From an uncultured Lachnospiraceae bacterium (GTDB lineage: Bacteria; Bacillota; Clostridia; Lachnospirales; Lachnospiraceae): a stretch of 64,000 nt of DNA. Positions 7,745 through 17,075 of the stretch are shown piece by piece. Below the pieces are notes generated by a model that saw only the letters and a list, made by a program, of their open reading frames with translations, ran no database searches and had not been told where the DNA came from. A program made the translations under genes and the position numbers. Positions within the stretch are counted from its first letter, which is position 1. Each line of letters opens with the position of its first letter. Location of the stretch: positions 62,001 through 126,000 of the forward strand of contig CAMBLG010000005.1 of NCBI GenBank assembly GCA_945868435.1. The letters run 5' to 3'.

Positions 7745-9514
7745 GGTACTGCAAATGTGGTTTCCAGGAGTGAATGGTCGGTGTTTGAACTGATCGACAT
7801 GTTTAACGTGGTTGTTCCTTTTGCTACAGAACAGAAGGAGGAACCGGAGAATTACGAGGATTATCTGAGAAAAGGAGAACGAATTTCAACACTCCTTTTG
7901 GAGCGTCTGAACTCAGATACCCGTAATTTCAAGAAGCGTCCGTTTTTGGACGTTTTGAACTTCAAGACATATTCGGGATACTCAGACTGTAACGAGAAGG
8001 CTCTTTATCTGCTTAAGCAGGTTCGTAATCAGTTTTTGAGACCGTATGTGGAAGGCCTTGGTATGGGTGATCTGGATGGTTTCCTGAGTCAGTTTTCTGC
8101 TTTGGGAGATTTCATCACCATGCAGGATGCGGATGAGTACAGCGTGGACATTGCAAGAAGCGTCTTTTTGCGGGTGGACGACATAGGAAAGGTTGTGTCC
8201 CTTAAAACAAAGGGATTCGACCATGATCTTGTCGTTCCGACCGGATTAACCGGAAGTCAGATTGCGAAACTAAAAGGATGCTCCATGTATATGAAGCGCA
8301 AGAAAGGTTCGCCGGTTGTCTATGTGGCGGATGCGGCAGATGTATATGCCATACTGGCTATTTTTTCGCAGCTGTGGGTCATTGTCCGGGACATGTTTTC
8401 AGGGCTGGATGAGGAGGAACTGAGCGATCATCCTCTGTATCTGTTTCTGAAGCAAAGCCTGTCAGATTCCTGCAGCAGTCGGATGATTAAAGGCGATGGC
8501 GTGGTGTATCTGCATGAGAGCGAGCTGCAGCCGTACTTGGTTTCCTATTTTCAGGACAATGGAATATCTTATCATGTGCTGAAAAAAGAGGAGTATAGAG
8601 ATCTGAATCAGTTAGAGCGCTCTGCGATGTATTCAAGCGTCAGCTTTGGAGCAATTTTGTTCCTGAAGGAAGCGCTGGATACGAACGAACTGGCGATGAA
8701 GATGACCAATGTGCGGATGTTCCGGAAAAACTGTCGTTCTTGCTTAAACTGTGGGCTTTCTCTTCCGTTTCTTGTGTCGCTTATCGACCGGGTATTCTTT
8801 GAATATCAGGAAGACAAGAGAGACTGGGAGCTTGCGGAGGGGTTGTCCCGGGAATATGCAAAAAGCTTTGAGACCAAGAGAAACATTCCCAAGAAAGTGT
8901 TAAAAGCTATGCAGGAAAGCCCATTTAACCGGTACTTTGGTTATGTTGAGTATGACGAGGATACGGATCTGTCTGTCATGGAGGAACTGTATCGACAGTT
9001 TGAGGCGCTGGCGAAGTTTATTGGGCTAAAGAAGCATGAGGAAGTGTCACTTCGTTTCCGCAGGCTGGGGAACCATAAGGCGGCCGGACTTTACTATTAC
9101 GTTATGAAAAGTCTGTGTGTTGATTTAAGGTATCCATCGTCTTTTGCTCATGAAATGATGCATATGCTCGATTATGAGCATGGGAAAGTATCTCGTGGAG
9201 CTTTATTTGAGACTACACTGATGCTTTATCGGGAAGCGTTCGAGAGAGAAGTTCAAAAAGATGCAACAGTCCGGTCTCAAATGAACGGAAGAGGAAAGTA
9301 CAACCGAGAGTATTACCTGTCCAGTTCGGAAGTATTTGCCCGCTGTGGGGAAATCTATCTGACACGGATATGTGGTGTTAACAACTCTGTGGTAAAGCCG
9401 GATGAATCGGCTTGCGGCTTTGCTTATCCAAGGGACCAGAGGCTGGAGGAGAGTATCAAACAATTTTTTGATCAGTTTTTACGCATTGACAGTACTTATG
9501 CAGAGGCTGTCTGA
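7742..9514 (+). CDS. Putative zincin-type metallopeptidase-domain protein
   Basis: 590 aa; FAHEMMHMLDYEHG (HExxH) near C-terminus. Confidence 0.7.
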   Translation: MGTANVVSRSEWSVFELIDMFNVVVPFATEQKEEPENYEDYLRKGERISTLLLERLNSDTRNFKKRPFLDVLNFKTYSGYSDCNEKALYLLKQVRNQFLRPYVEGLGMGDLDGFLSQFSALGDFITMQDADEYSVDIARSVFLRVDDIGKVVSLKTKGFDHDLVVPTGLTGSQIAKLKGCSMYMKRKKGSPVVYVADAADVYAILAIFSQLWVIVRDMFSGLDEEELSDHPLYLFLKQSLSDSCSSRMIKGDGVVYLHESELQPYLVSYFQDNGISYHVLKKEEYRDLNQLERSAMYSSVSFGAILFLKEALDTNELAMKMTNVRMFRKNCRSCLNCGLSLPFLVSLIDRVFFEYQEDKRDWELAEGLSREYAKSFETKRNIPKKVLKAMQESPFNRYFGYVEYDEDTDLSVMEELYRQFEALAKFIGLKKHEEVSLRFRRLGNHKAAGLYYYVMKSLCVDLRYPSSFAHEMMHMLDYEHGKVSRGALFETTLMLYREAFEREVQKDATVRSQMNGRGKYNREYYLSSSEVFARCGEIYLTRICGVNNSVVKPDESACGFAYPRDQRLEESIKQFFDQFLRIDSTYAEAV

Positions 9515-10456
9515 ATGAAAGGAGAGTTTGTTTTGAAGACATTTGGTAGTTTTTATTACGATGACCGTACTGTTGAATCCCTGAACATGATTTCCGGCGG
9601 CGGTGTGTATGAGTTTGTTGGCTCGAAAGGGCTGGGAAAACGCCATGCTGCAGACGAGATGGCAAGGGTTGTGCTGAAGACAAAAAAGTTGGAAACACAC
9701 CCGGATTTTTGTCTGGTCTCACCGGATGATGTAAAGGGAGCGTATGGGATTGAGGTTGTGGAGAAGATAAAGGATTTTTCTGCAACACTTCCTGTGTATG
9801 GGGCAGTCAAAGTGATTGTGATTGACGATGCGGATACGCTGACAGATGCGGCACAGAATGCGCTGCTTAAACTTTTGGAAGAGAAAACAGACTATATGCT
9901 GTTTCTTCTGATTGCACACCAAAGCATGATTCCGACTGTGGAAAGCCGCAGTGTACGAATCTGGTTCTATGCTTTAAGTATGGACATGATGCGGGAAGTG
10001 GCGGGACATGACGGCAGGCAGGTAGACGAGCTGGCTCTTCGTCTCGCAGGCGGAAAGCCAGGGGCGTATGACGCATACGTAAGTGAGAACGGATACCTTG
10101 AAGCAATCCGAGGCAGTTTAAGTTCTCTTGAAAAAGGGAATAAGCGTGGCGTTTTTGAAGCGCTTCACATGATCAGGGAGAAGGACAGGGATATGTTTTT
10201 CGACCGTCATGAGCTTTCCTTTGTCCAAGCGTATGCGCAGTATCTGCGTGACATTTTTTTCTGGGTTCTTTTGTATGTGTCCGGCATTTCGACAGAGGAG
10301 TGCCCGGGCTGTGATATAAAGGAGCTTTCAAAGAATTACAGCATCCTTATGATTCAGGCGTCGGTTTCCTATCTTGGGGGTGCGGTACGGAGAATGAGAA
10401 CCGGGAAATTCAATAAGAATGACTGGTTTGATATGATCCGCTTTTTGGTAGAATAG
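9515..10456 (+). CDS. holB: DNA polymerase III delta'-like clamp-loader subunit
   Basis: GSKGLGK..., VIVIDDADTLTDAAQNALLKLLEEK, PTVESRSVRIWF; start may be TTG at 9532 after AAAGGAGAG. Confidence 0.85.
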   Translation: MKGEFVLKTFGSFYYDDRTVESLNMISGGGVYEFVGSKGLGKRHAADEMARVVLKTKKLETHPDFCLVSPDDVKGAYGIEVVEKIKDFSATLPVYGAVKVIVIDDADTLTDAAQNALLKLLEEKTDYMLFLLIAHQSMIPTVESRSVRIWFYALSMDMMREVAGHDGRQVDELALRLAGGKPGAYDAYVSENGYLEAIRGSLSSLEKGNKRGVFEALHMIREKDRDMFFDRHELSFVQAYAQYLRDIFFWVLLYVSGISTEECPGCDIKELSKNYSILMIQASVSYLGGAVRRMRTGKFNKNDWFDMIRFLVE

Positions 10457-10496
10457 TTTGTTATTTGGTCTGCAGTGCAGACGGAGAGGTGGTTTT

Positions 10497-12635
10497 ATGA
10501 GTGATTTATGTAACATTGAGCGTCCGGTCACATTTGACCAGATGGTAGGACAGGGAGCAGTCGTTGAGAATCTAAGAAGCCAGGCTAAAAAGAACAAATT
10601 CTTCCAGTGTTATATACTGGAGGGACAGTTTGGCTCTGGTAAAACATCAATGGCCCGCATTCTTTCGAGAGCGGTGAACTGCGAACATCCGGATGAGAAT
10701 GGCAATCCTTGTGGGTGCTGTCCGTCATGTCGGGCAATCTCCAAAGGTACCCAGGATGTGATTGAAATGGATGCAGCTTCTAATACAGGAGTGGATGCAA
10801 TCCGCGGGTTGAAGGAGTCTGTCGACTTTCTTCCAACCGGTCTTCGGAAAAAGGTCTATATCATTGATGAAGTACATAAGTTGTCGGACAGTGCATTTAA
10901 TGCGCTCCTTAAGGTTCTTGAGGAGCCGCCGGCGCATGTCGTGTTCATCTTGTGTACAACAGAAATGAAAAAAATTCCTGTTACGATAAGAAGCAGGGCT
11001 GCATGCTATCATTTTGCACAGATCTCGGATGGAGACCTTGTAGGTCACTTGACAGAGGTTGCGGATAAACATCAGTACGCATATACCGATGAGGGCGTGC
11101 GCCTGATCGCTGCAAATGCTTCTGGTTCTATGAGAAATGCGCTTAAGCTTCTGGAGCAGGCAGTACAGATGGACGGAGGAGTTACAGAAGAAAATGTCCG
11201 TGAAATGCTTGGTCTTACGGATCCGGCAGAACTGTTTGGGATTGCCGAGGCGATCCTTGGGGGACAGATCCAGAAAGTGATTCCGTTGGTGCGTAAACTC
11301 CTTGAGAAAGGGGCAAATCCCCTGTCCATGGTGTCTGATCTCATGGACATATTTGCAGATGCGGTTGTATGTGTTATGACCGGGGGTCCTGGGAATAAGA
11401 ATACGGCACATTACAGAAGTCTTTTGGGAATGCTCTGCAAGAATGCGGACGCGGAGAGTATCTGCCGGGCTACAAACGGGCTGTTGCAGATATACAAGGA
11501 TCTGCAGGCGACAATGGATGAGACAACGCTGATCTGTGGGCTGATTGCGATGAATGGTTCGCAGGATGAAATTGTGGCAGCGTTAAGGAAGCGGGTTGAA
11601 GCTTTGGAATCTGTTGTAGCATCCATCAGTAAATCCGGTACCGCAGTGGTCATGCAGCAGGAACATGCGCGTTTTGAACCCGTTGTGGTTTCTGGTGAAG
11701 AAGTATCTGCTTTGGATACTTCTGAGCATTCAGACGAGCAGGAAGGGCCGGAAGAGATCTCGGCCAGTGAAAATGCTGTGAGTGAGGGTCCTGATCCGGA
11801 GCCGGATGATGCGCAGACATGCGAGGTTGAACCCGGGAGCGATTCAAATGCAGCAGTTGAGGCATCTGATGAAGTTGATCCGTTTTCACTTCTTGGTATG
11901 TATGGTTTTTCAGAACCTGAGTCAGAAAGCGTGGACGAGCAGGTGAATGCTGGTGAGCAGGATAGTCAAAAGCAGGGAGAACCTGTAGAACCAGACTACG
12001 GCAAGCCAGAAGAGCAGGAGCCTGTTTCTGAAATCAAAGCTGATGAAAATGTAGAGAACAACACCGTGGATGAATCTACGGATGACACCGCAGAGAATCA
12101 GCCGGTATACAGTGAACCGGCTGAGGCGGAAATGCCTTTAGAAGAGCCGGAAAGCAATGACCGAGATGAAGCAGTACTTGATGACGACGATGCTTCATGG
12201 GCAATGTATCAGGCTTCTGTGGGTGCTTACGTTTCACAGGCAGAGGCGGATGGGTTTGTCTCTGCAAGTGGAAAGATGGGTGAAGATATCCCGTTTTTTG
12301 AAGGGGCTTCTGGCAGTTTTGAAGATGGGGAAGCAGTGTTTGCCCAGTCGGAAGAGGGATCGTCTCATACGGATGACCGTGCGTGCGAAGAAGAGGACTT
12401 ATCTGATAAAGAAGAGTTTCTTCCAGCAAACGCAACCGGGAATCTGAAAGATTTCCTTCCGAAACTGTACCAGGAATGTCCGGTGATGGAGAGCGTACTG
12501 GAGCTTGGATTTAGCAGACAGACCGCGATGGACGGGACTGTTGAGTATGTTACAAAGATGGCTCCGATGTTCCGCATTGCCAAGTCATATCGGGATGTGG
12601 TTCATTTCCCATTTGCAATTCGCAAAGTGTGTTAA
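10497..12635 (+). CDS. dnaX: DNA polymerase III subunit gamma/tau-like
   Basis: RPVTFDQMVGQ, GQFGSGKTSMARILSRAVNC, Cys4 zinc module, IIDEVHKLSDSAFNALLKVLEEPP; long acidic tau-like tail. Confidence 0.95.
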   Translation: MSDLCNIERPVTFDQMVGQGAVVENLRSQAKKNKFFQCYILEGQFGSGKTSMARILSRAVNCEHPDENGNPCGCCPSCRAISKGTQDVIEMDAASNTGVDAIRGLKESVDFLPTGLRKKVYIIDEVHKLSDSAFNALLKVLEEPPAHVVFILCTTEMKKIPVTIRSRAACYHFAQISDGDLVGHLTEVADKHQYAYTDEGVRLIAANASGSMRNALKLLEQAVQMDGGVTEENVREMLGLTDPAELFGIAEAILGGQIQKVIPLVRKLLEKGANPLSMVSDLMDIFADAVVCVMTGGPGNKNTAHYRSLLGMLCKNADAESICRATNGLLQIYKDLQATMDETTLICGLIAMNGSQDEIVAALRKRVEALESVVASISKSGTAVVMQQEHARFEPVVVSGEEVSALDTSEHSDEQEGPEEISASENAVSEGPDPEPDDAQTCEVEPGSDSNAAVEASDEVDPFSLLGMYGFSEPESESVDEQVNAGEQDSQKQGEPVEPDYGKPEEQEPVSEIKADENVENNTVDESTDDTAENQPVYSEPAEAEMPLEEPESNDRDEAVLDDDDASWAMYQASVGAYVSQAEADGFVSASGKMGEDIPFFEGASGSFEDGEAVFAQSEEGSSHTDDRACEEEDLSDKEEFLPANATGNLKDFLPKLYQECPVMESVLELGFSRQTAMDGTVEYVTKMAPMFRIAKSYRDVVHFPFAIRKVC

Positions 12636-12692
12636 AGAGGTTGTATTTAGCGGACGGAGAATAGTTCTTCGTCCGCGGAAAGGGTGGTCATT

Positions 12693-12965
12693 ATGGCGAA
12701 TAAGTCTGAGCAGGTATACGAGGAGAAGCGCTTATATGCGCAGCTGATCGGTTGTGAATATTGCTTTGAGAATCTTTCCATGGATCTAAAAGAGCACGAT
12801 GACAGTATTGCTGAGATCGAGGGAATGATTGCGTACTATGTTTCCATTGGGAACATACAGGAAGTGGCCAGTTGGAGAAGAATGCTTCAACTAGCTAAGG
12901 TAGAAAAAAGACATGCAAAAAAGATGATTGAAAATACAAAGAGAATGGAGTACGCATTCACGTAA
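12693..12965 (+). CDS. Hypothetical protein (90 aa)
   Basis: MANKSEQVYEEKRLYAQL...; strong hairpin GCGGACG..CGTCCGC then GGAAAGGGTGGTCATT before ATG. Confidence 0.7.
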   Translation: MANKSEQVYEEKRLYAQLIGCEYCFENLSMDLKEHDDSIAEIEGMIAYYVSIGNIQEVASWRRMLQLAKVEKRHAKKMIENTKRMEYAFT

Positions 12966-13079
12966 GTCTTATCGAGATAGCGAGTTGTGATTGATGTAAT
13001 GCCGAAACACTTGGGGAAGGAGAAGTCCTTCTAATCGTAGTCGAGAGGCAGAGGGTTGCGCATATGCGTGATATTCTCA

Positions 13080-13856
13080 ATGAAATACGTGTGCTGTTGG
13101 TCCGGAGGGAAGGACAGTACCGCATCAATCATCTTGGCGCATGAGCATGGTGAGCCGCTGGATCTCATTTTGTCTTCGGAAGTCATGTACGACAAAGCCC
13201 GAGGGATAAGTGGGGAGAATCCGGCTCATATGCAGTTTATGAGAGAAGTAGCAAAGCCCCTGTTTGAAAAATGGGGGTATCAGGTGGAGATCGTGAGAGG
13301 TAATACGGATTACCTGGAACGGTTTCATCGTAAGATTGAAAGGCCGGTGAAATATCCAGAGCATAAAGGCATGGAATTTGGCTTTCCGCTGTGCGGTGAT
13401 GGCTGTTATGTGAAGCGCGACTGTAAGGTTCGTCCCACGGATGACAGACTTTCTGAAATTGGCGGGGAGTACTGCCAGTATGTAGGTATCTGCGTGGATG
13501 AACCGGACCGTCTTGCATCTTTGCATGAAACGGAAGGCAAAATTTCTCTTTTGGAACGCTACGGATATACGGAAGAGATGGCAATGGAAAAGTGTAGGGA
13601 GTATGGGTTGTTAAGTCCTGCATACCAGTTTTCCAGGCGGCAGGGCTGCTGGTTCTGCCCGAATGCAAAGCGTCTTGAGCTTCTGGAAATAAAGAAGCGG
13701 TATCCAGATGTCTGGAAAGAGTTTGTCGGCCTTGAAACCTTGCCGAATATCGCAAATGCGAAGTGGAACTGTTATAAAAAGCAGACGCTTCAAGAGATCG
13801 ATGAGATGTTGGAGTGGGATATTCGGCAGATGAGCATTTTTGACATGTTTTCGTAA
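13080..13856 (+). CDS. PP-loop / phosphoadenosine phosphosulfate reductase-family protein
   Basis: MKYVCCWSGGKDSTASI; C-terminal GCWFCPNAKR. Confidence 0.8.
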   Translation: MKYVCCWSGGKDSTASIILAHEHGEPLDLILSSEVMYDKARGISGENPAHMQFMREVAKPLFEKWGYQVEIVRGNTDYLERFHRKIERPVKYPEHKGMEFGFPLCGDGCYVKRDCKVRPTDDRLSEIGGEYCQYVGICVDEPDRLASLHETEGKISLLERYGYTEEMAMEKCREYGLLSPAYQFSRRQGCWFCPNAKRLELLEIKKRYPDVWKEFVGLETLPNIANAKWNCYKKQTLQEIDEMLEWDIRQMSIFDMFS

Positions 13857-13915
13857 CTGTTTGGTCATTTAATGGGCGGGAGGAAAATCCTGCCCATGGA
13901 AAGGATGGTATTTAT

Positions 13916-14365
13916 ATGGAATCAATTGTTTATTATGAGGTAGAATTTAATAAGTTTTCTTTGGAGTTGTTCGAACAGCAGGATGCGGATTGTTTCGTAG
14001 GGACGCGGCTTTGCCGAAAGGAGGAGCGCTTATCCGAGATGAGACTGGATGACTGTGAGTTTTTTGCAATCTGTGATGTCCATGGAGACGGAGATTATAA
14101 TGTCTATTGGCTTCAGGACAACTTTATTGCAAAGGAAGAGTCGCAGGATGAGGTGGATGCATTGTTTGCAATGGTGCAATCAGGGGTCGGTACAGATGAT
14201 ACAGTGGATCGTCAGTTTGACTGGCTTTGCAAAAAGGCAAAGTTCTTATCTTCACTGTCGTTCCACATGAGCCACCAGAGCCGGTTCTGTTTGGTTAAGG
14301 ATTATAAAACTCTTTCTGCAATTCGCAGTGAGATTCGTCACCGGAAGTTTCTTGCAATGCAATGA
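13916..14365 (+). CDS. Hypothetical protein (149 aa)
   Basis: MESIVYYEVEFNKFSLELFEQQD...; hairpin ATGGGC..GCCCAT then GGAAAGGATGGTATTTAT. Confidence 0.7.
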   Translation: MESIVYYEVEFNKFSLELFEQQDADCFVGTRLCRKEERLSEMRLDDCEFFAICDVHGDGDYNVYWLQDNFIAKEESQDEVDALFAMVQSGVGTDDTVDRQFDWLCKKAKFLSSLSFHMSHQSRFCLVKDYKTLSAIRSEIRHRKFLAMQ

Positions 14366-14382
14366 GATAGGGGTGATGTTTC

Positions 14383-15762
14383 GTGAGTGCAACATTGTAT
14401 GGTTGTGGCAACGGCGGGCAACTCAGTCTCTTTCCGGAAACCTTTATCAAAGACCGGGATTGTACGAAAGATACACCTCTTATGTATGGCATGGAGGATG
14501 TGCCGATTTATGGGAAGGGTGTAAGCATTCACCCGCGTGTTCCGGGAAGGACGGATTCTGAGCATTTCAAAAAGATTTATCTGGAAGGGCTTCTTCCGCT
14601 GGAAGAATATGATCTTATCGTAGTTTTATTATCTGGAGGAAAAGACAGTATTGCCTGCTATTATAAACTTCTTGAGTTGGGAGTGCCGAAGGAGAAGATC
14701 GAATTCTGGCATCACGACATTGATGGTGGGCATCCATGCAGGATCATGGACTGGAAGTGTACTGCTGCCTATGTGAGGTCTTTAGCCGAAGCGGAGGGGA
14801 TACCTCTTCGTATCTCATACCGGGTAAACGGCTTCTTTGGTGAGCTGTACCGCATTGGTGCAAGCGAACCGGTAGAGTGGGTGGATCCTGATACCGGAGA
14901 GATTATCCAGTGTAAACCTTCGGCGAATTACTTAAAGTGTAAGGAAATCAAAGAGAAGGCAACAGAGGACATGGAAGAAGAGTTGAAGAAACTCGGGTAC
15001 CGAATGAAATTTCCTGCAAAGACTGGAGATTTGAGCCGCAGATGGTGCAGTGCTTATCTGAAAATAATGGTCGCGGACTCTGTAATGTCAAACATGAGCC
15101 AGCTAAAGTTGTTGGAGGAAGTCGGGGGAAAGAGACATAAGTTCCCTGCGAAAGGCGGAACCCATCAGGGACGCTGGTGCAGCGGCAATCTGAAAGCCGC
15201 AGTGCAGGACAGTGTGACTTCGAATCTGGATAAAACAAAAGAAAATGTAAAGATTCTTGTTTGTTCGGGTGAGAGAAGAGGGGAGTCTGCCGGACGTTCC
15301 AAGTATAATGAGATGGAAATCCATAGGACAAATGCAGAGGCGAAAGCTCACCGCATAGTCCACCAGTGGAGACCGGTCATTGATTACTCGGAAAAAGATG
15401 TCTGGGAAGTATTAAAACGGCATCGAGTAAACCCTCATCCGTGCTATCGCGCCGGTTGGAATCGATGCAGTTGTGCCTTCTGTATCTTTTCAACGCCACC
15501 ATTGTTTGCAGGAATCCGTGAACTTTATCCTGAAGAATTTGAAAAATTGCGACAGGATGAAAGAATCTTAGGGTTTACCTTGGATAACAAGTGTGATCTG
15601 GATACCTTTATAGGGGACGCAGAGTCTTGTGTCTATCATGGAGATGAGGCGGCGATCCAGAGCCTTGTCACGGGTAAATTTTCTCCGGATGATATTTACG
15701 TGAAAGGGACGTGGATGTATCCGGCAGGAGCGTTTCATGGCGCAGAAGGTGGCCCGTGCTAA
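14383..15762 (+). CDS. PP-loop / PAPS reductase-family protein (DndC-like fold), with internal duplication
   Basis: VVLLSGGKDSIACYYKL; two KFPAK.G...RWCS..LK.....DSV.SN segments; CSCAFCIFS. Confidence 0.85.
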   Translation: MSATLYGCGNGGQLSLFPETFIKDRDCTKDTPLMYGMEDVPIYGKGVSIHPRVPGRTDSEHFKKIYLEGLLPLEEYDLIVVLLSGGKDSIACYYKLLELGVPKEKIEFWHHDIDGGHPCRIMDWKCTAAYVRSLAEAEGIPLRISYRVNGFFGELYRIGASEPVEWVDPDTGEIIQCKPSANYLKCKEIKEKATEDMEEELKKLGYRMKFPAKTGDLSRRWCSAYLKIMVADSVMSNMSQLKLLEEVGGKRHKFPAKGGTHQGRWCSGNLKAAVQDSVTSNLDKTKENVKILVCSGERRGESAGRSKYNEMEIHRTNAEAKAHRIVHQWRPVIDYSEKDVWEVLKRHRVNPHPCYRAGWNRCSCAFCIFSTPPLFAGIRELYPEEFEKLRQDERILGFTLDNKCDLDTFIGDAESCVYHGDEAAIQSLVTGKFSPDDIYVKGTWMYPAGAFHGAEGGPC

Positions 15763-15830
15763 ATTTGTTACCTATGAAATGGTTGTTGTTAGGGCTGGGC
15801 ATTTTTGTCTGGCCCGGAAAGGTTGTATAT

Positions 15831-16379
15831 ATGGAAAAATTATATACCTATGGTGAATTATACCAGGCGGTGAAAGAACTGATCAAAAAGGAAGACCGTT
15901 GGACGGATATCCTGGAGTATGACAGTGTGGATCGTGATATTGAACATGAGAATATCGTATCAGACGAGTTTGAGGTGCGGTTTGAAGTGAGAAAAGGTGG
16001 TTCAGAGGGAATCTATCTTGACCTCTTTGCATGTGAGTATGACGGCCATAAGGAAACAAACCGGCGTCTCGCCTGTTTGAAAACTTTGTCTGATAGTAAA
16101 GCGGCACTCCGAAAGATGTCTATGCTGGGTGCAGAGTTTTACATTTCTGCAAATGAATGGATACGCGAAAACCACAGGCTTTTGTGGAGACAGGGGTATC
16201 GGATCGATTTTCTGGATCCAAAGACTGGCGAGGTATTAGATGGGTCGCATCTTCTTCCTTCTCCTGATTTCGATAGGGCATTCGCCCGATTTGCTTCATA
16301 TGTCAGTCGAGGAAAGCTCTGCAGACTTGTTGATTGTGAGACTTTAGAAGTTTTAAAGGAGGCGCGGGATGATGCATGA
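15831..16379 (+). CDS. Hypothetical protein (182 aa)
   Basis: MEKLYTYGELYQAVKELIKKEDRW...; hairpin GGGC..GCCC then GGAAAGGTTGTATAT. Confidence 0.7.
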   Translation: MEKLYTYGELYQAVKELIKKEDRWTDILEYDSVDRDIEHENIVSDEFEVRFEVRKGGSEGIYLDLFACEYDGHKETNRRLACLKTLSDSKAALRKMSMLGAEFYISANEWIRENHRLLWRQGYRIDFLDPKTGEVLDGSHLLPSPDFDRAFARFASYVSRGKLCRLVDCETLEVLKEARDDA

Positions 16380-16647
16380 TCTATGTATTCGATTACAAAA
16401 TGGGATCTGTGTGCAGATGGTAGAATCTTCCAATTCTCCCTCTCTTCCCGGATGCATTGGCTGCATTGGGATATATGCATATAATCCGGATGGGACTGAG
16501 GCGGGATACGGCGGAGAACTGGAGTATATGCCCGGTCAGTATGAGTGCATGGAGGATGCTGTACCTGACGTACTTTTGTTTTCGGAGCTTCCAAAGCTTC
16601 CATATGATGTGATTACGGAAGATGAGTTCTACGAACTGTGTGGGTAA
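16369..16647 (+). CDS. Hypothetical protein (92 aa)
   Basis: Overlaps end of previous gene; AGGAGG upstream. Confidence 0.65.
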   Translation: MMHDLCIRLQNGICVQMVESSNSPSLPGCIGCIGIYAYNPDGTEAGYGGELEYMPGQYECMEDAVPDVLLFSELPKLPYDVITEDEFYELCG

Positions 16648-16655
16648 TTCATGTG

Positions 16656-16686
16656 ACAGGCTGTTGTATATGCAACGGCCTGTTTT
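16656..16686 (+). terminator. Intrinsic terminator
   Basis: ACAGGCTGTTG tatat GCAACGGCCTGTTTT. Confidence 0.7.
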
Positions 16687-16791
16687 AATGAAAGAATGAA
16701 ACGTTGACAATCGAGTATAGAAGTTGTATGTTAACAGTAACAGCAAAAGGCACAACCGATAGACGGTTTGCCCGATTAAGTGTTAAGCTTA

Positions 16792-16832
16792 GAAAAGCCG
16801 CTTGGTTTTCTCAGGACCGGGGCGGCTTTTTC
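16792..16832 (+). terminator. Intrinsic terminator
   Basis: AAAAGCCGC ... GCGGCTTTTT. Confidence 0.7.
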
Positions 16833-16915
16833 TGTGTCTTATTATGTATGAAATACGACTGGAAAGGCGAAAACATATTGTTTTTTTTGCACTTGTGTGG
16901 TATGATAATTGCGTA

Positions 16916-17075
16916 ACAATTTATTTTACTTAGACCTTTGGAATCATCCGGAGGAAATTCAGGTATCCATTTTGGAATGTGATGCTCCTGCTTTTTAGCA
17001 GGAGTTTTTTTATTGCCAAAATCGGGTGCCTATGTTTATTTTTACCGCAAACGCGGGGAAAGGGTGGTATTTATG
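16916..17075 (+). promoter_or_regulatory. Conserved 5' leader RNA, copy C (terminator 16985-17011)
   Basis: CCTTTGGAATCATCCGGAGG hairpin, CTCCTGC/GCAGGAG-T7 terminator, CCGCaaacGCGG RBS hairpin; TATGAT -10 at 16901. Confidence 0.9.
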
